From assembly GCA_964035575.1 (NCBI GenBank), contig OZ037884.1:620001-684000 (forward strand): a DNA stretch of 64,000 nt, in the 5' to 3' direction. The first letter of the stretch is position 1. The number at the start of each line of letters is the position of its first letter. Position numbers and translations under genes: made by a program. Below the pieces are notes generated by a model. It had not been told where the DNA came from, searched no databases, and saw only the letters and a list, made by a program, of their open reading frames with translations. This document shows, one piece after another, positions 1 to 8,769 of this stretch. The stretch comes from Rhynchopus sp. YZ270_cl-10 (Eukaryota; Euglenozoa; Diplonemea; Diplonemida; Diplonemidae).

Positions 1-2
1 GC

Positions 3-1457
3 AAGAACAGCGGCAGCAACAACAACAACAGCAACAGCAACGGCAACAACAACAACAGCAACAGCAACAGAAACAACAGATACAGTCCGCTGAGTGGCAC
101 GCGCGGTGAACGTGGAGAGGAGGATGGCGTCAACGACGACGAAGGACGCGACGGCGAGGAGCCCTCGCAGGAATGGGCACACGTGGTGAGAGGCAGCAGG
201 CAGAAACAGAGGCTGCAGAAGTTTTCGGAGTACCGGCGCATTGCTGAGGAGGAGCCGGATACAGTACGAACGACGTTTTCGCTTATGCGGAGCCAATTCG
301 GGGGCGCCCCAATTTGCCGGGACGTGGACTTGGTGATGACGGCGATGGACTTGGCGTTCATTGCAGATAACGCAGACGAGGCGAGACTCGCTTGGGAGGC
401 CGTGCTGACACGCGAGGAGGACATCCGGAACGAGGCTGCCTTCCCGAGGATCGCCGTGTACGCGAAGAAGCGCTTCTGTTCGCGGTGTGTGGCAGTTACG
501 CTGCGGTCGGAGAATAAGACTCTCAAGCAGCAACGCGATGAGACTTGGTACGCGTGCTACTCCCTACTATGGGTGACGGAGATGACGGAGGCGATGCCGA
601 AGACGGTACACGTGAATGCACGACCCTCCACCGCAGTACTCATCTGCACGTTATCGGAGAAGTTTGCGGATGCAACGACATGGAGACAAGCGGAGCGCAA
701 CCCTGGCATTATGATGCCGAGACTGCTGACAGATCTGTGCAAGGTAGTGCAGCACGTGGTGAAGCCCAGCAACGTGTGGGACTACTTCCGCAGAGAGAAC
801 GAACATGGGAATGGGCATGAAATTAGCCTACGCGTACCGGTGAGTAAGGTGGAGCAGCTGCTGTCGCTGTCGGGGAAACAGGGGCTTTTTCTCAAGCCTC
901 TGAAGTGGCACTGTGGCGGCGACCAGTACCCTGTGGCCTGGCTGGACCGGTCCGTGACGCTCGAGAGAGCACTAGATTTGAACACACGGAACCCCAACTC
1001 CTGCATAGGGCTGGCTGTGGGAGTGAGTGGGGGTTTGGCCCTAAGGATGAAGCAAGGGGTTGACTTGGACACCGTTCGCAGAGAGCTGCACGGGTCTCTC
1101 GCGCCCATGTCGAACGATCCCTCTCTGGTGAGGTACACAGTGTCGGGTGCACGGCACTACGAGGAGGCGGCAGACGTCATGTCCGTTCTGCAGAGCACGA
1201 GCTGGCCATGCACACAGCTGGCAACATACAAGCGCAAAGGACAGACGTGGCTGATCGTGGCCGCGAGCACCGCCCCGCACTTCACCAACATTGAGCGCCC
1301 AGGCCAGTCCATGGTCACAGTCAGGCCAGCATCGTCTGCGGACAGCCACCGCCCCCGCACTAACAGGTTCACTGGCAAATTGGTGTTCCCATCAGAGTCA
1401 TCCGAGATGGAGACGGAAGTCGTTGAGCCAGAGGCGACAGTAGAGCCCGTGTTGTGA
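3..1457 (+). CDS. LINE ORF1-like N-terminal section (partial)
   Basis: The frame is open from the left edge of the window to a TGA at 1455-1457, so the true start lies upstream. It begins with an Asn/Ser/Gly-rich stretch encoded by AAC/AGC repeats (3-80), then an acidic linker, then about 400 residues of ordinary globular sequence. I recognise no zinc knuckle, RRM or esterase domain. The last 100 residues (around W-P-C-T-Q-L and T-W-L-I-V-A-A) look like a small alpha/beta domain often seen before the endonuclease in protist LINEs; this is a weak impression. It is in the same frame as the endonuclease-RT section that follows, so the two may form one polyprotein interrupted by a single TGA. All coding GC is high, like host exons. 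Confidence 0.7.
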   Translation, partial: KNSGSNNNNSNSNGNNNNSNSNRNNRYSPLSGTRGERGEEDGVNDDEGRDGEEPSQEWAHVVRGSRQKQRLQKFSEYRRIAEEEPDTVRTTFSLMRSQFGGAPICRDVDLVMTAMDLAFIADNADEARLAWEAVLTREEDIRNEAAFPRIAVYAKKRFCSRCVAVTLRSENKTLKQQRDETWYACYSLLWVTEMTEAMPKTVHVNARPSTAVLICTLSEKFADATTWRQAERNPGIMMPRLLTDLCKVVQHVVKPSNVWDYFRRENEHGNGHEISLRVPVSKVEQLLSLSGKQGLFLKPLKWHCGGDQYPVAWLDRSVTLERALDLNTRNPNSCIGLAVGVSGGLALRMKQGVDLDTVRRELHGSLAPMSNDPSLVRYTVSGARHYEEAADVMSVLQSTSWPCTQLATYKRKGQTWLIVAASTAPHFTNIERPGQSMVTVRPASSADSHRPRTNRFTGKLVFPSESSEMETEVVEPEATVEPVL

Positions 1458-4400
1458 CGGAGCGAGAAGCGTGACCCCGAGTCGCTCGCAGCCCACAACT
1501 ACGAGCAGCTTCCCCGCGAATGCATAGAAACACGCCCTGGTCCCCGCCACTTCCCAAACCGAGCCTCCACATCATCATCATCATCATCATCATTTTCTCC
1601 TCGCCCCTTTTTCCCTCCGTCACTCTCAGACACATCTTCTTCCTCTGCTTCCTCTTCTTCCTCCTCCTCTTCAACGGATAGATCCTCCTCCTCACGTACG
1701 TGCTGCTCTGATGCTGAGAACACGCTTACCCTAACGACGATCAACTGCACATCCCTGCAGAACTACGCGCACACAATCCGCGACCTTCAGTGCGATATCG
1801 TCTGTCTACAAGAGACAAAGTTGACCGAGTCCAAGATATTTGAGATGCAAGACTTCTTCACCACAGTATGGTCCCCAGAGTGGGGCCCCCCCATGGATGG
1901 CGCACTCGTCCATGGCATCCGCAGTCCACACATTGGGGAACGTGGGGGAGTGGCCACCATGCTGAAGAGACCGGGCATCATGTTCCTGGACACCGAACTG
2001 ACGTCTTCTCTGAAACCCACGCTGCGGAAACGTGTGGTGCACACACGTGTGGCGCTTGGTTCCGGCCGTCTGTTCCTGCATGTGGTGAATGTGTACGCCC
2101 CGTCAGGTGACACGCCAAGAGCTACAGTTGCTTCCCGCGAAGAACTCCTCCACACAGTGCTTGTGAAGTTTCGAGAAGCCCTGGGTAACGTTCCGTTGAT
2201 TGTGTGCGGCGACCTCAACACCGATGTGGAAAGATCACCAACATTGCGGAAAGCACTCGCCAATGACTGGTGCGACGTCGCGCTCCTGGGCAACACTGGG
2301 GATGACGGCAAGCCCCCTGTCACGTTCACTCGCAAAGACTCAGCAGGAACCCGTATCGACTACATCTTGCTGAATAGCGTCGCCGCACATGCCATCCATA
2401 GCTGTTGGACACAGAGCATTAACTGCATTCCCAGCCACAAGTCCGTCAACGTACGGCTCTGCCTCTCAGTGTTTACAGAGTCGACACTCCGTTACACTAT
2501 TCCCAAACAGATGCCAGAGCTTGGAATTGTGGTGAATGCTGAGACAGTCGGCAGGAATCTTCTACGACAACACAACTGTGCCGCTGCACTTGCGTCCGGT
2601 GATATTGACGATGCGTGGGAAGCGATCGCATTGGCTGGGGAAGGGTTTCTCCTGCTCGCGGCAAAGGCAGCTGGTGACACGCTCTCCAAAGGGTTCTGTG
2701 GCCGCTCCAAGGTTCCCCAGCCGGTGTTGAAGCCGATGTGTGCACCTACACGACCGGCGTCTGTTGGTGGGTCTTCCCCCCGACAGGACCAGCTTGCTAA
2801 ATTCGAATACAAACTCACGGATCTCATTGCAAAGACAGAATCTTGTCCTGGTGGGGTGATGGAGAATCCTGTGCGCAATGCCTGGGGTAAAGTGTTCCGC
2901 ACCGCAATTACGCTCAAACTGCTGAGGTCCGAAGAGACGACAATCCCACCCGCGCTCGAAAAGCAGCTACAGATCCTTAACTCTCTGCTGGACAAGTCCA
3001 AGATGCTTATAAACCTTGAGATACGCAACACCCGTCTACAACGCGAGAAGCAGTACACCACCAAGCTGAAGGTAGATTTTAGCAGCGAACGACGAAAACT
3101 CACGGCGTGGTGCATGGGTAAACAGGGTGTTCCTATTTCCGCCCTGCGGGGCGAGGATGGCGTGCTTACGGCCAACCACAGGGAGATGGACAAACTACTG
3201 CGTGATGAATGGAAATCAGTGTTCAACTTATACGACCACGACCATCCCGAGCCAACTCTCACCTCTTTCGAGCAACGTTTCGGCAGCTTCGTCGCACATT
3301 CCCCGATGTCCCTAGACCCGCTAAGTGGTGCTGACTTGCGCAGAACGCTTGACAAGAAAGGTAAGCGCACGGACGCCTGCGGAACTGATGGCTGGCGCTC
3401 ATTGGAGCTTCATGCGATGCCCCTGTGCATACTGGACGGTTTTGCCCGAGTGTTCAACGCGATAGAGACGAACGGTGTGTGGCCGCAAGCGCTGTTGACC
3501 GCCCTGGTGACGCTCCTTCCCAAAGGCGAAGACCAGTCCCCCTTGAAGCTACGTCCTGTGACAGTGACCAGTGCGGTATACCGGTTGTGGGCCTGCGCAC
3601 GCCTGCAGGCAGTTCAACAATGGCAGGAACAATGGGTACACCCGTCGCAACATGGCTTCCGCCCAAAGCACAGCACGAACGACGTCTTGTATGACGTCTT
3701 CACACAGATGGAGGACGCTCTGCTCGGTGGCGAACCGCTGCACGGTCTGGCGCTCGACTTTGCGAAGTGCTTCGACCGCGTACCACAGGGCCTCACCTTG
3801 GATCTTGTGGAGAAGATGGGGCTTCACCCCAGGATCATGACACCTCTGCGAGCGATGTACGCCAAGCTGAGACGGCGGTTCAAGCTGCCCTCCGGCGTAG
3901 GAGAGGCGTACTCCGTGACGAATGGGATTCTGCAGGGGTGCCCCCTCTCTGTGGTGCTCATCAACGCCCTGATATCAGTCCTGACACACTGCGTCACAGC
4001 GGAAATACCTGAGGCGTTTGTACGGTCGTTTGCTGACGACGCATACCTTTTGTCTCGCCATAGTGAAGCTTCGGTGGGGGCATGCCTGCTGCGAGTGGAG
4101 GACTTCTGCCGCATCACAGGCATGCGCCTCAACATGGCGAAGACCTTTGCCTTCTCATCATTGAAGAACCACAAATGCAAGCTGAAGTCTGAGGACAACC
4201 ATGTGTTCCAGACAACAGAGTCGCTCCGCTCACTCGGCGTGATGATGTACAGCTCCCTGCGACGCAAGGGGCGATACAACGCTACGGTATACCAGTCAGC
4301 CGTGAGGGCGCTCTCATGTTTGGGTGCGACACCGCTCTCCTTCTCCCAGAAGGTGTCTATTGCCACATCTGCCATCCTCCCTTCAGTGTTATACGAGTCC

Positions 4401-5867
4401 GCCTTCAACATGCCCCCTCGGTCAGTGATGAATGAACTATCGACGGCAGTGACGATGTGCTGCTGGGGCCCCACCTACCTTACCCGTTCAGTGGACGCAC
4501 TACTCACACTCTGCCTGAAGGCGCACGTAGCACACCCCCTCTCGAGTGTTATATGCAGGACGTTCAGAGCTTACGCCGCCAGTGTGGAACGCAACGACGC
4601 CATACGCCAGAGGTGCATGAAAATCAGAGAGAGGTACGAGACCCTGGCCGCAAAGGGTACACCTATGCATGCAGTTGGTCCAGTGGGGACTGTCCTCGCC
4701 GCCTCCCGCAGATGTGGCGTGAGCTGGGACCCTGAGATGAAGGCAGTGACGTCTACGTCTGCAACCACGAAGACTACCCCCATCATCGATACAGACAAAG
4801 CCAAGAGGGCCCATGAAGTGCGAGTTCTGGCGCGTACGGCGGTCTGGGATGATCTGCAGAGTAAACGCCCTACGTACGACGGCATAAACGACGGCATTGA
4901 CACCCGAGCCACCAATGCCCTGTGGCGCAATCTACAATACCACGACCCCCTCAAGGCTTTCCGGATGCGACGTGTTCTGTGTGGCGGAATCCTCTTCTGC
5001 CATCCAGCAGGGCTCAAACGCAGTGGCTTCCCCGAGGCGGACTTCAGCGATAAATGCCCCTTATGCCTCGTCCAGGTTACATGCCACACACGCCACCTAC
5101 TGTGGCACTGCAGCATAGTGCACACACCAGCGTTCACTGCCCTACATGAGTCGGCCATCAGCCTCTATGGCAAAGGGCTTCCCACCTGCTTTGTGCTGCA
5201 CGGCATTGTACCCTCCAATGTGAGCAAGGTAACGGTGAAGGCGGTACAGTCTCTTCTCCTCGATGCCGTCACCACGATCGACACAACCCTCTCAAAAGCT
5301 GTGGATGTGGCCCCGGCTGTACATCCTTGGGATCTCACATTTGCTGCCTCCAAACGGGATACCCCCTTCCGCACATATCTGACCAAGCTGCAACCTAGTT
5401 TTTCCTCCACCTATAGGGAGGCGTTCACTTTGAAAGCTTTCCTGTGGTGGGTGATTACGCTCGAGTGGAGCAAAGAACCCCGCGACGTGTCGTGTGTCGA
5501 GCTCGCGGTCGACTTCGAATTGCGCACAAGGGTCTTCCTCGCCAAACAGACCTCTAATATCCGCGAGCGTGGGCGGGCCATGCAAAGGCTCATCGTCAAG
5601 ACCAACATGCGGGCTTTAACAGCGAAACTCCGCCGCGCCCCATTCCCGGGTGTGAAAAAGGATCGTGTGCACTCCCTCCGTTCCGTCGGCGCCCCAGCGC
5701 TCATTGGATTCAGCAGACGCCCAGTGTTGTGTGCTAAAACACGTGCTTTTCTTGAATCTTTAAATCATGTTGTCCCCCCTTCCCGGTCAGGGTGGGGTAA
5801 TGAATGTATACCTGCTTACAGCTTCCCTGTAAACCAATCCCAAGCGCAACACTCCGGGGTTCGATAA
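1458..5867 (+). CDS. LINE endonuclease-reverse transcriptase polyprotein (ORF2)
   Basis: Open from just after the TGA at 1455-1457 to TAA 5865-5867. It starts with a Ser-rich linker (TCA/TCT/TCC runs 1560-1700). The endonuclease follows, with CLQETK at about 1803-1820, NVYAPSG near 2088, CGDLNTD near 2208, RIDYILL near 2355 and SHKSV near 2436. The reverse transcriptase shows LRPVTVTSAVYRLWA, QHGFRPKHST, LALDFAKCFD, GILQGCPLS and the catalytic FADD (4029-4040). A CPLC...H..H...C knuckle lies near 5056-5115. There is no in-frame ATG before the endonuclease motif, so ORF2 seems unable to start on its own in the usual way. The last residues are encoded by the repeat D tail. It would nick target DNA and prime reverse transcription there. 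Confidence 0.9.
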   Translation, partial: RSEKRDPESLAAHNYEQLPRECIETRPGPRHFPNRASTSSSSSSSFSPRPFFPPSLSDTSSSSASSSSSSSSTDRSSSSRTCCSDAENTLTLTTINCTSLQNYAHTIRDLQCDIVCLQETKLTESKIFEMQDFFTTVWSPEWGPPMDGALVHGIRSPHIGERGGVATMLKRPGIMFLDTELTSSLKPTLRKRVVHTRVALGSGRLFLHVVNVYAPSGDTPRATVASREELLHTVLVKFREALGNVPLIVCGDLNTDVERSPTLRKALANDWCDVALLGNTGDDGKPPVTFTRKDSAGTRIDYILLNSVAAHAIHSCWTQSINCIPSHKSVNVRLCLSVFTESTLRYTIPKQMPELGIVVNAETVGRNLLRQHNCAAALASGDIDDAWEAIALAGEGFLLLAAKAAGDTLSKGFCGRSKVPQPVLKPMCAPTRPASVGGSSPRQDQLAKFEYKLTDLIAKTESCPGGVMENPVRNAWGKVFRTAITLKLLRSEETTIPPALEKQLQILNSLLDKSKMLINLEIRNTRLQREKQYTTKLKVDFSSERRKLTAWCMGKQGVPISALRGEDGVLTANHREMDKLLRDEWKSVFNLYDHDHPEPTLTSFEQRFGSFVAHSPMSLDPLSGADLRRTLDKKGKRTDACGTDGWRSLELHAMPLCILDGFARVFNAIETNGVWPQALLTALVTLLPKGEDQSPLKLRPVTVTSAVYRLWACARLQAVQQWQEQWVHPSQHGFRPKHSTNDVLYDVFTQMEDALLGGEPLHGLALDFAKCFDRVPQGLTLDLVEKMGLHPRIMTPLRAMYAKLRRRFKLPSGVGEAYSVTNGILQGCPLSVVLINALISVLTHCVTAEIPEAFVRSFADDAYLLSRHSEASVGACLLRVEDFCRITGMRLNMAKTFAFSSLKNHKCKLKSEDNHVFQTTESLRSLGVMMYSSLRRKGRYNATVYQSAVRALSCLGATPLSFSQKVSIATSAILPSVLYESAFNMPPRSVMNELSTAVTMCCWGPTYLTRSVDALLTLCLKAHVAHPLSSVICRTFRAYAASVERNDAIRQRCMKIRERYETLAAKGTPMHAVGPVGTVLAASRRCGVSWDPEMKAVTSTSATTKTTPIIDTDKAKRAHEVRVLARTAVWDDLQSKRPTYDGINDGIDTRATNALWRNLQYHDPLKAFRMRRVLCGGILFCHPAGLKRSGFPEADFSDKCPLCLVQVTCHTRHLLWHCSIVHTPAFTALHESAISLYGKGLPTCFVLHGIVPSNVSKVTVKAVQSLLLDAVTTIDTTLSKAVDVAPAVHPWDLTFAASKRDTPFRTYLTKLQPSFSSTYREAFTLKAFLWWVITLEWSKEPRDVSCVELAVDFELRTRVFLAKQTSNIRERGRAMQRLIVKTNMRALTAKLRRAPFPGVKKDRVHSLRSVGAPALIGFSRRPVLCAKTRAFLESLNHVVPPSRSGWGNECIPAYSFPVNQSQAQHSGVR

Positions 5868-5930
5868 CCCACGGAGTGCCAGTGCCTGCGTCCCAGAGGC
5901 GTTTGCACTATCAACTTCACTTTCTTTTTT
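5846..5930 (+). repeat. Repeat D, LINE 3' tail copy
   Basis: A stem (CACTCCG with CGGAGTG) encloses GGGTTCGATAACCC, then GCGTCCCAGAGGCGTTTGCA and a pyrimidine tract. The GGTTCGA core resembles a tRNA B box. The same unit, usually cut short at its 5' side, recurs at 6360, 7505, 21545, 31540, 34840, 35613, 40028, 42746, 56872 and 59446. This copy is joined to the LINE and overlaps the last codons of ORF2, so family D is best read as LINE 3' ends or SINEs that share that end. Confidence 0.75.
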
Positions 5931-6359
5931 GTGTTTCTCAACCACCACCACCACCACCACCACCCCAAAGCAATACAAAAGGGAGAGGTTTGTGGTGAAG
6001 CAAACACCTCGACCTGTCGGTGAAGTGTGGCTCTCTGCTCCTACCCTACCCCAAAAATAGAAAAAAAGACACAACAAGAATGGTTGGAGCGCTGTGTTCA
6101 ATTTCCTTTTAGGTGACGCAAACGAGAGGCTCAGGATCATCTTCTGAAACTTTTTTTTTTAGGGAACTTTTGTTGATCCCTCACCATGTACTATCAATGT
6201 ATTGATAGCATATCATGAAAATACTTTTAGCATGCAAAGCATACTCCTTTCTCTTTGCTCTCTTTTAAAGATCCAATAAAGAAAAACCGTGGCTCCTATC
6301 TAGTGATGGCATGGATAGTGGTCCAGAGTCATATGTGTCTTTCAACCCCCTATTTTTTG

Positions 6360-6440
6360 CAACACTCTGGGGGTTCGATAACCCACAGAGTGTCAGTGTC
6401 TCTGCGTTACAGAGGTGTTTTGCACGATCAACTTCACTCC
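6360..6440 (+). repeat. Repeat D copy
   Basis: Stem CACTCTG/CAGAGTG around GGGTTCGATAACCC, then AGAGGTGTTTTGCACGATCA and pyrimidines. Relative to the LINE tail copy, one stem pair changes from C-G to T-A, keeping the pairing. Confidence 0.75.
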
Positions 6441-6663
6441 CCCCTTTTTTTTTTTTGCCATCATAGCTTTACGACGCTTCTTTACAAATCGCTTCTGTAT
6501 TATTATTTTTTTTACCATTCTTCTTTTTGTGCTATCAATGTATTGATTGCATATGTTGAAATGCAATTCTTTGTTTTGTTTGAGCAGATGTACTGAAGGT
6601 TTGTTCATTGCACCACCAACCTCATTATTAGAGGGTTATGTGTCCACGAAACGCAGGCGGCTT

Positions 6664-6683
6664 CCCCCCCCCCCCCCCCCCCC
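6664..6683 (+). repeat. Uninterrupted run of 20 C
   Basis: Pure C tract after ATTAGAGGGTTATG and GGCGGCTT; one of many homopolymers here. Its length in the assembly may not be exact. Confidence 0.9.
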
Positions 6684-7210
6684 TTCACTGCTATCCAGCG
6701 TCTTCCAGGAATCCAAATTATTTTCCCCAGAAAAGAAAAAAAGACGTTGCCTGTTACTAGCTTCCTCTGGTGCGTGTGGTTTGTTTGAGTCAACTGGGGG
6801 GAGGGGGGGAGTCTTAGAGTTGGGGGGGTTACTCATCACTTCTTCGCCTTTATTTTTTTTTTTTGTTTTTTGAGCCTTCTCGGGGTTTGTGAATGAGCAC
6901 GAAGGATTTTGTTGCTGGTTGTCACCTTCCATGCGTTTTTTTTTTTTTTGTCAATTTTAATAAAGTGATGAAGTGCGTCCTTAGGATCCTCTCATAAATA
7001 GTAGTGCGGCAAGCGGTCCATAGGAAACCCAGTTGCTGACCCGCACCAAAATAGGTTTTTTTTCTTTTATTCCCATTCCTTTTTTGCACAGTAGTGTTCG
7101 TCTCTTCCTAAGAGCGATGTTTATTTTAAATATTTTTGTTTTTTGCATAGGGATATGCCTGTAGACGAGAGACACAGTCATATTTTCACGTTTTTTCTTT
7201 GTTTTTTATA

Positions 7211-7305
7211 CAAAGCGTAGCTTAAAGGAGAAATAGTGTCTCAGATACGGTCGCCAAAATCACCCCCCCTCCAAGGGTAATTGAGCAATCAACGAAAAAA
7301 AAACC
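7211..7305 (+). repeat. Repeat H copy
   Basis: A 95-bp unit shared with 53047-53136, which lies in an intron of the glycosyltransferase gene. Shared landmarks are GCTTAAAGGAGAAATAGT, ACGGTCGCCAA and GAGCAATCAACGAAAAAA. A weak stem sits before the last motif. Confidence 0.7.
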
Positions 7306-7504
7306 TTCCGTTTTTACCTATCAGAGTTACTATTTGTTTTTTTGTTTTTGTTTTTTGGGACGAAAAAGGTTAGGGTCTATTCACTCCGCTCCGCTGGCGC
7401 TTCAGCCCTGATAGGCTATTAGTATATGCCCTGTGCTGTGCGCCAGCACACGAGGCTTTTTTTGACTTATTTGCGTGATAAAACATCCCCCCCTCCCACT
7501 CTGG

Positions 7505-7660
7505 TTGGGGCAAATGGCTATGTTCCTGCTTACATCCTCCCTAGTGGCAACCGTGTGCATACCAATGAAGTGCTCTCTAGGGCTCGATACTGGAACTCAC
7601 AGAGAACCAATGTCCTGCGTCTGCCGATGCACGGTGGGGCGTTTGTACCTTTTTATTTTT
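7505..7660 (+). repeat. Repeat D, longest solo copy
   Basis: Extends further 5' than other solo copies and aligns with the LINE 3' end from the CCTGCTTACA motif (LINE about 5810) through the hairpin to GGGGCGTTTGTACC. It therefore includes LINE ORF2 end sequence, supporting descent from a LINE 3' end. Confidence 0.65.
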
Positions 7661-7667
7661 ATTTTTG

Positions 7668-7722
7668 TGGATCCTGTGAAAAAAACGTGGCTGCTGTCGG
7701 TTGCAGGCTATACTCAAGCTCA
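7668..7722 (+). repeat. Repeat P copy
   Basis: GATCCTGTGAAAAAAACGTG, then GCTGCTGTCGG and GGCTATACTC. A related copy lies at 10191-10243 in an intron of the CX9C gene. Confidence 0.5.
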
Positions 7723-7766
7723 AACAAAAAATGAGGCCTTTTTTCGTGAGTGAACTTTTTGGAAAG

Positions 7767-7846
7767 TGGAGATTTGCACAAAACTGTGGCAACACAACCC
7801 GAGGCAGCTACACTACTCCAACAATTTATCAAAAAAAAAAAAAAAA
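7767..7846 (+). repeat. Repeat C copy with A tail
   Basis: TGGAGATTTGCACAAAACTG, TGGCAACACAACCCGAGGCA, then CTACAC, CAACAATTTATC and an A run. Others are at 30188, 30543, 56596 and, inverted, 54456. The A-rich 3' end suggests a retroposon. Confidence 0.75.
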
Positions 7847-8486
7847 TACAAACAAATTCGTTCCCCCCTCAACATGAGATTTTAGATTCGGTTTATTGTG
7901 TCATAATGGGGTATTGGGGATGTAGGAGGGGGGTTAAGGATTTATTTTGCTTTTTGTTATCTTTTTTTGGAAAACCCAGTAGTAAGTTTTGTACGCTTAT
8001 TTTCGTTTTTTTTTTTTTATACATTTGCACTATGGGGTATAGGTACCACGTAGAAGGAAAACCTCAAATTCTGTCCACAAAACCCATCAAACGAGTGTTT
8101 TTTTTTTCTTCTCCGAAACACACAAAAAAACGAACAGATGTATCAAAACGAAACAAAAAAAAATTATAGCGACCCCCTTCAGCTTTAAGGGGTTGATTTC
8201 TATTTAGTTTCTATTCTCTTACCCCCTCATCTCTCCCCTCCCCCGTCTCCCGTCTCTCTCACTCTCTCTCTTTACTTTCCGTATTGCTACTTTTCCTCAG
8301 AGGAAACAACAAAAAAAAAAGATCATTTTCTCTCTCTCTTTTTTCTCACTGCCCTCCCCACAAGCATTCAATTCAGCCTCCGGCTGACGAGCGGTTGTAT
8401 ACCGCCCCCGTTCACACTCTGGTACGGGCAGGTCATTAGGTTTCCCTTTTACACCTTCTGTTGTTGGCCGCAGGGTACTTTGTGCT

Positions 8487-8562
8487 TTTATCCGGATGGC
8501 TGGCATCGTACAGTGGGCCAGTCGTAGGAGGGAAGATGCCTGCATCAGCTATTCTTCCCTTT
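8487..8562 (+). repeat. Repeat E copy
   Basis: Landmarks TTTATCCGGATGGCTGGCAT, GTGGGCCAGTCG and GATGCCTGCATCAGCTATTC, ending in pyrimidines and CAG. GGCATC can pair with GATGCC. Other copies: 27366, 35204, 60038, 61424, 62079; a shortened one near 59860. Confidence 0.7.
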
Positions 8563-8606
8563 TATCAGATGTAAACGAATTGGATTGTAGGCCTGGTTGG
8601 GGGGGG

Positions 8607-8673
8607 GGTGTCCACCGGTTATGCACCCAAAGGTACACTGTTCATGAGAGGGCTTTGTATTTCAAGTCAATTT
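8607..8673 (+). repeat. Repeat F copy
   Basis: GTGTCCACCGGTTATG, CAAAGGTACACTGTTCATGA, then GAGGGCTTTGTATTTCAAGT. Related copies at 25059, 25594, 35707, 36423 and 54364. Confidence 0.75.
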
Positions 8674-8769
8674 AATTAATTTATTTAAGGTGACTAAGTC
8701 TAGGCGGATCATGTTTGCATTCTTTTTTCCCCCCTCAACAAAACTACAGAAAAAAACCGAATATAAATT

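Larger units (their letters stand above)
1..5930 (+). mobile_element. APE-type non-LTR retrotransposon (LINE), 5' end outside window
   Basis: The element spans two long coding sections in one frame and a short 3' tail. The second section has an apurinic-type endonuclease, a reverse transcriptase and a C-terminal zinc knuckle, which is the layout of APE-class LINEs. No RNase H is evident. The 3' tail (about 5846-5930) is the same hairpin-plus-pyrimidine repeat found alone at many other places in the window (repeat D). The 5' end and target-site duplication cannot be seen. The clade (Ingi, L1, RTE or other) is not resolved by eye. Apart from the single TGA between the coding sections the copy looks intact, so it is probably young. 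Confidence 0.9.
5868..8769. other. Intergenic stretch of homopolymers and dispersed repeats
   Basis: No convincing coding sequence. It holds a CCA microsatellite (5941-5965), a 20-C run, many T runs, and copies of repeats D, H, P, C, E and F, listed separately. The ATG-like open frames here are made by the repeats. Confidence 0.7.

Noticed and set aside
1455-1457. UGA reassigned to an amino acid in this organism
   Set aside because: At least four host genes end naturally in TGA (42320, 44030, 56530, 62636).
5850-5876. GGGTTCGATAACCC as a tRNA gene
   Set aside because: Only a T-arm-like hairpin is present; no acceptor, D or anticodon arms could be drawn around it.
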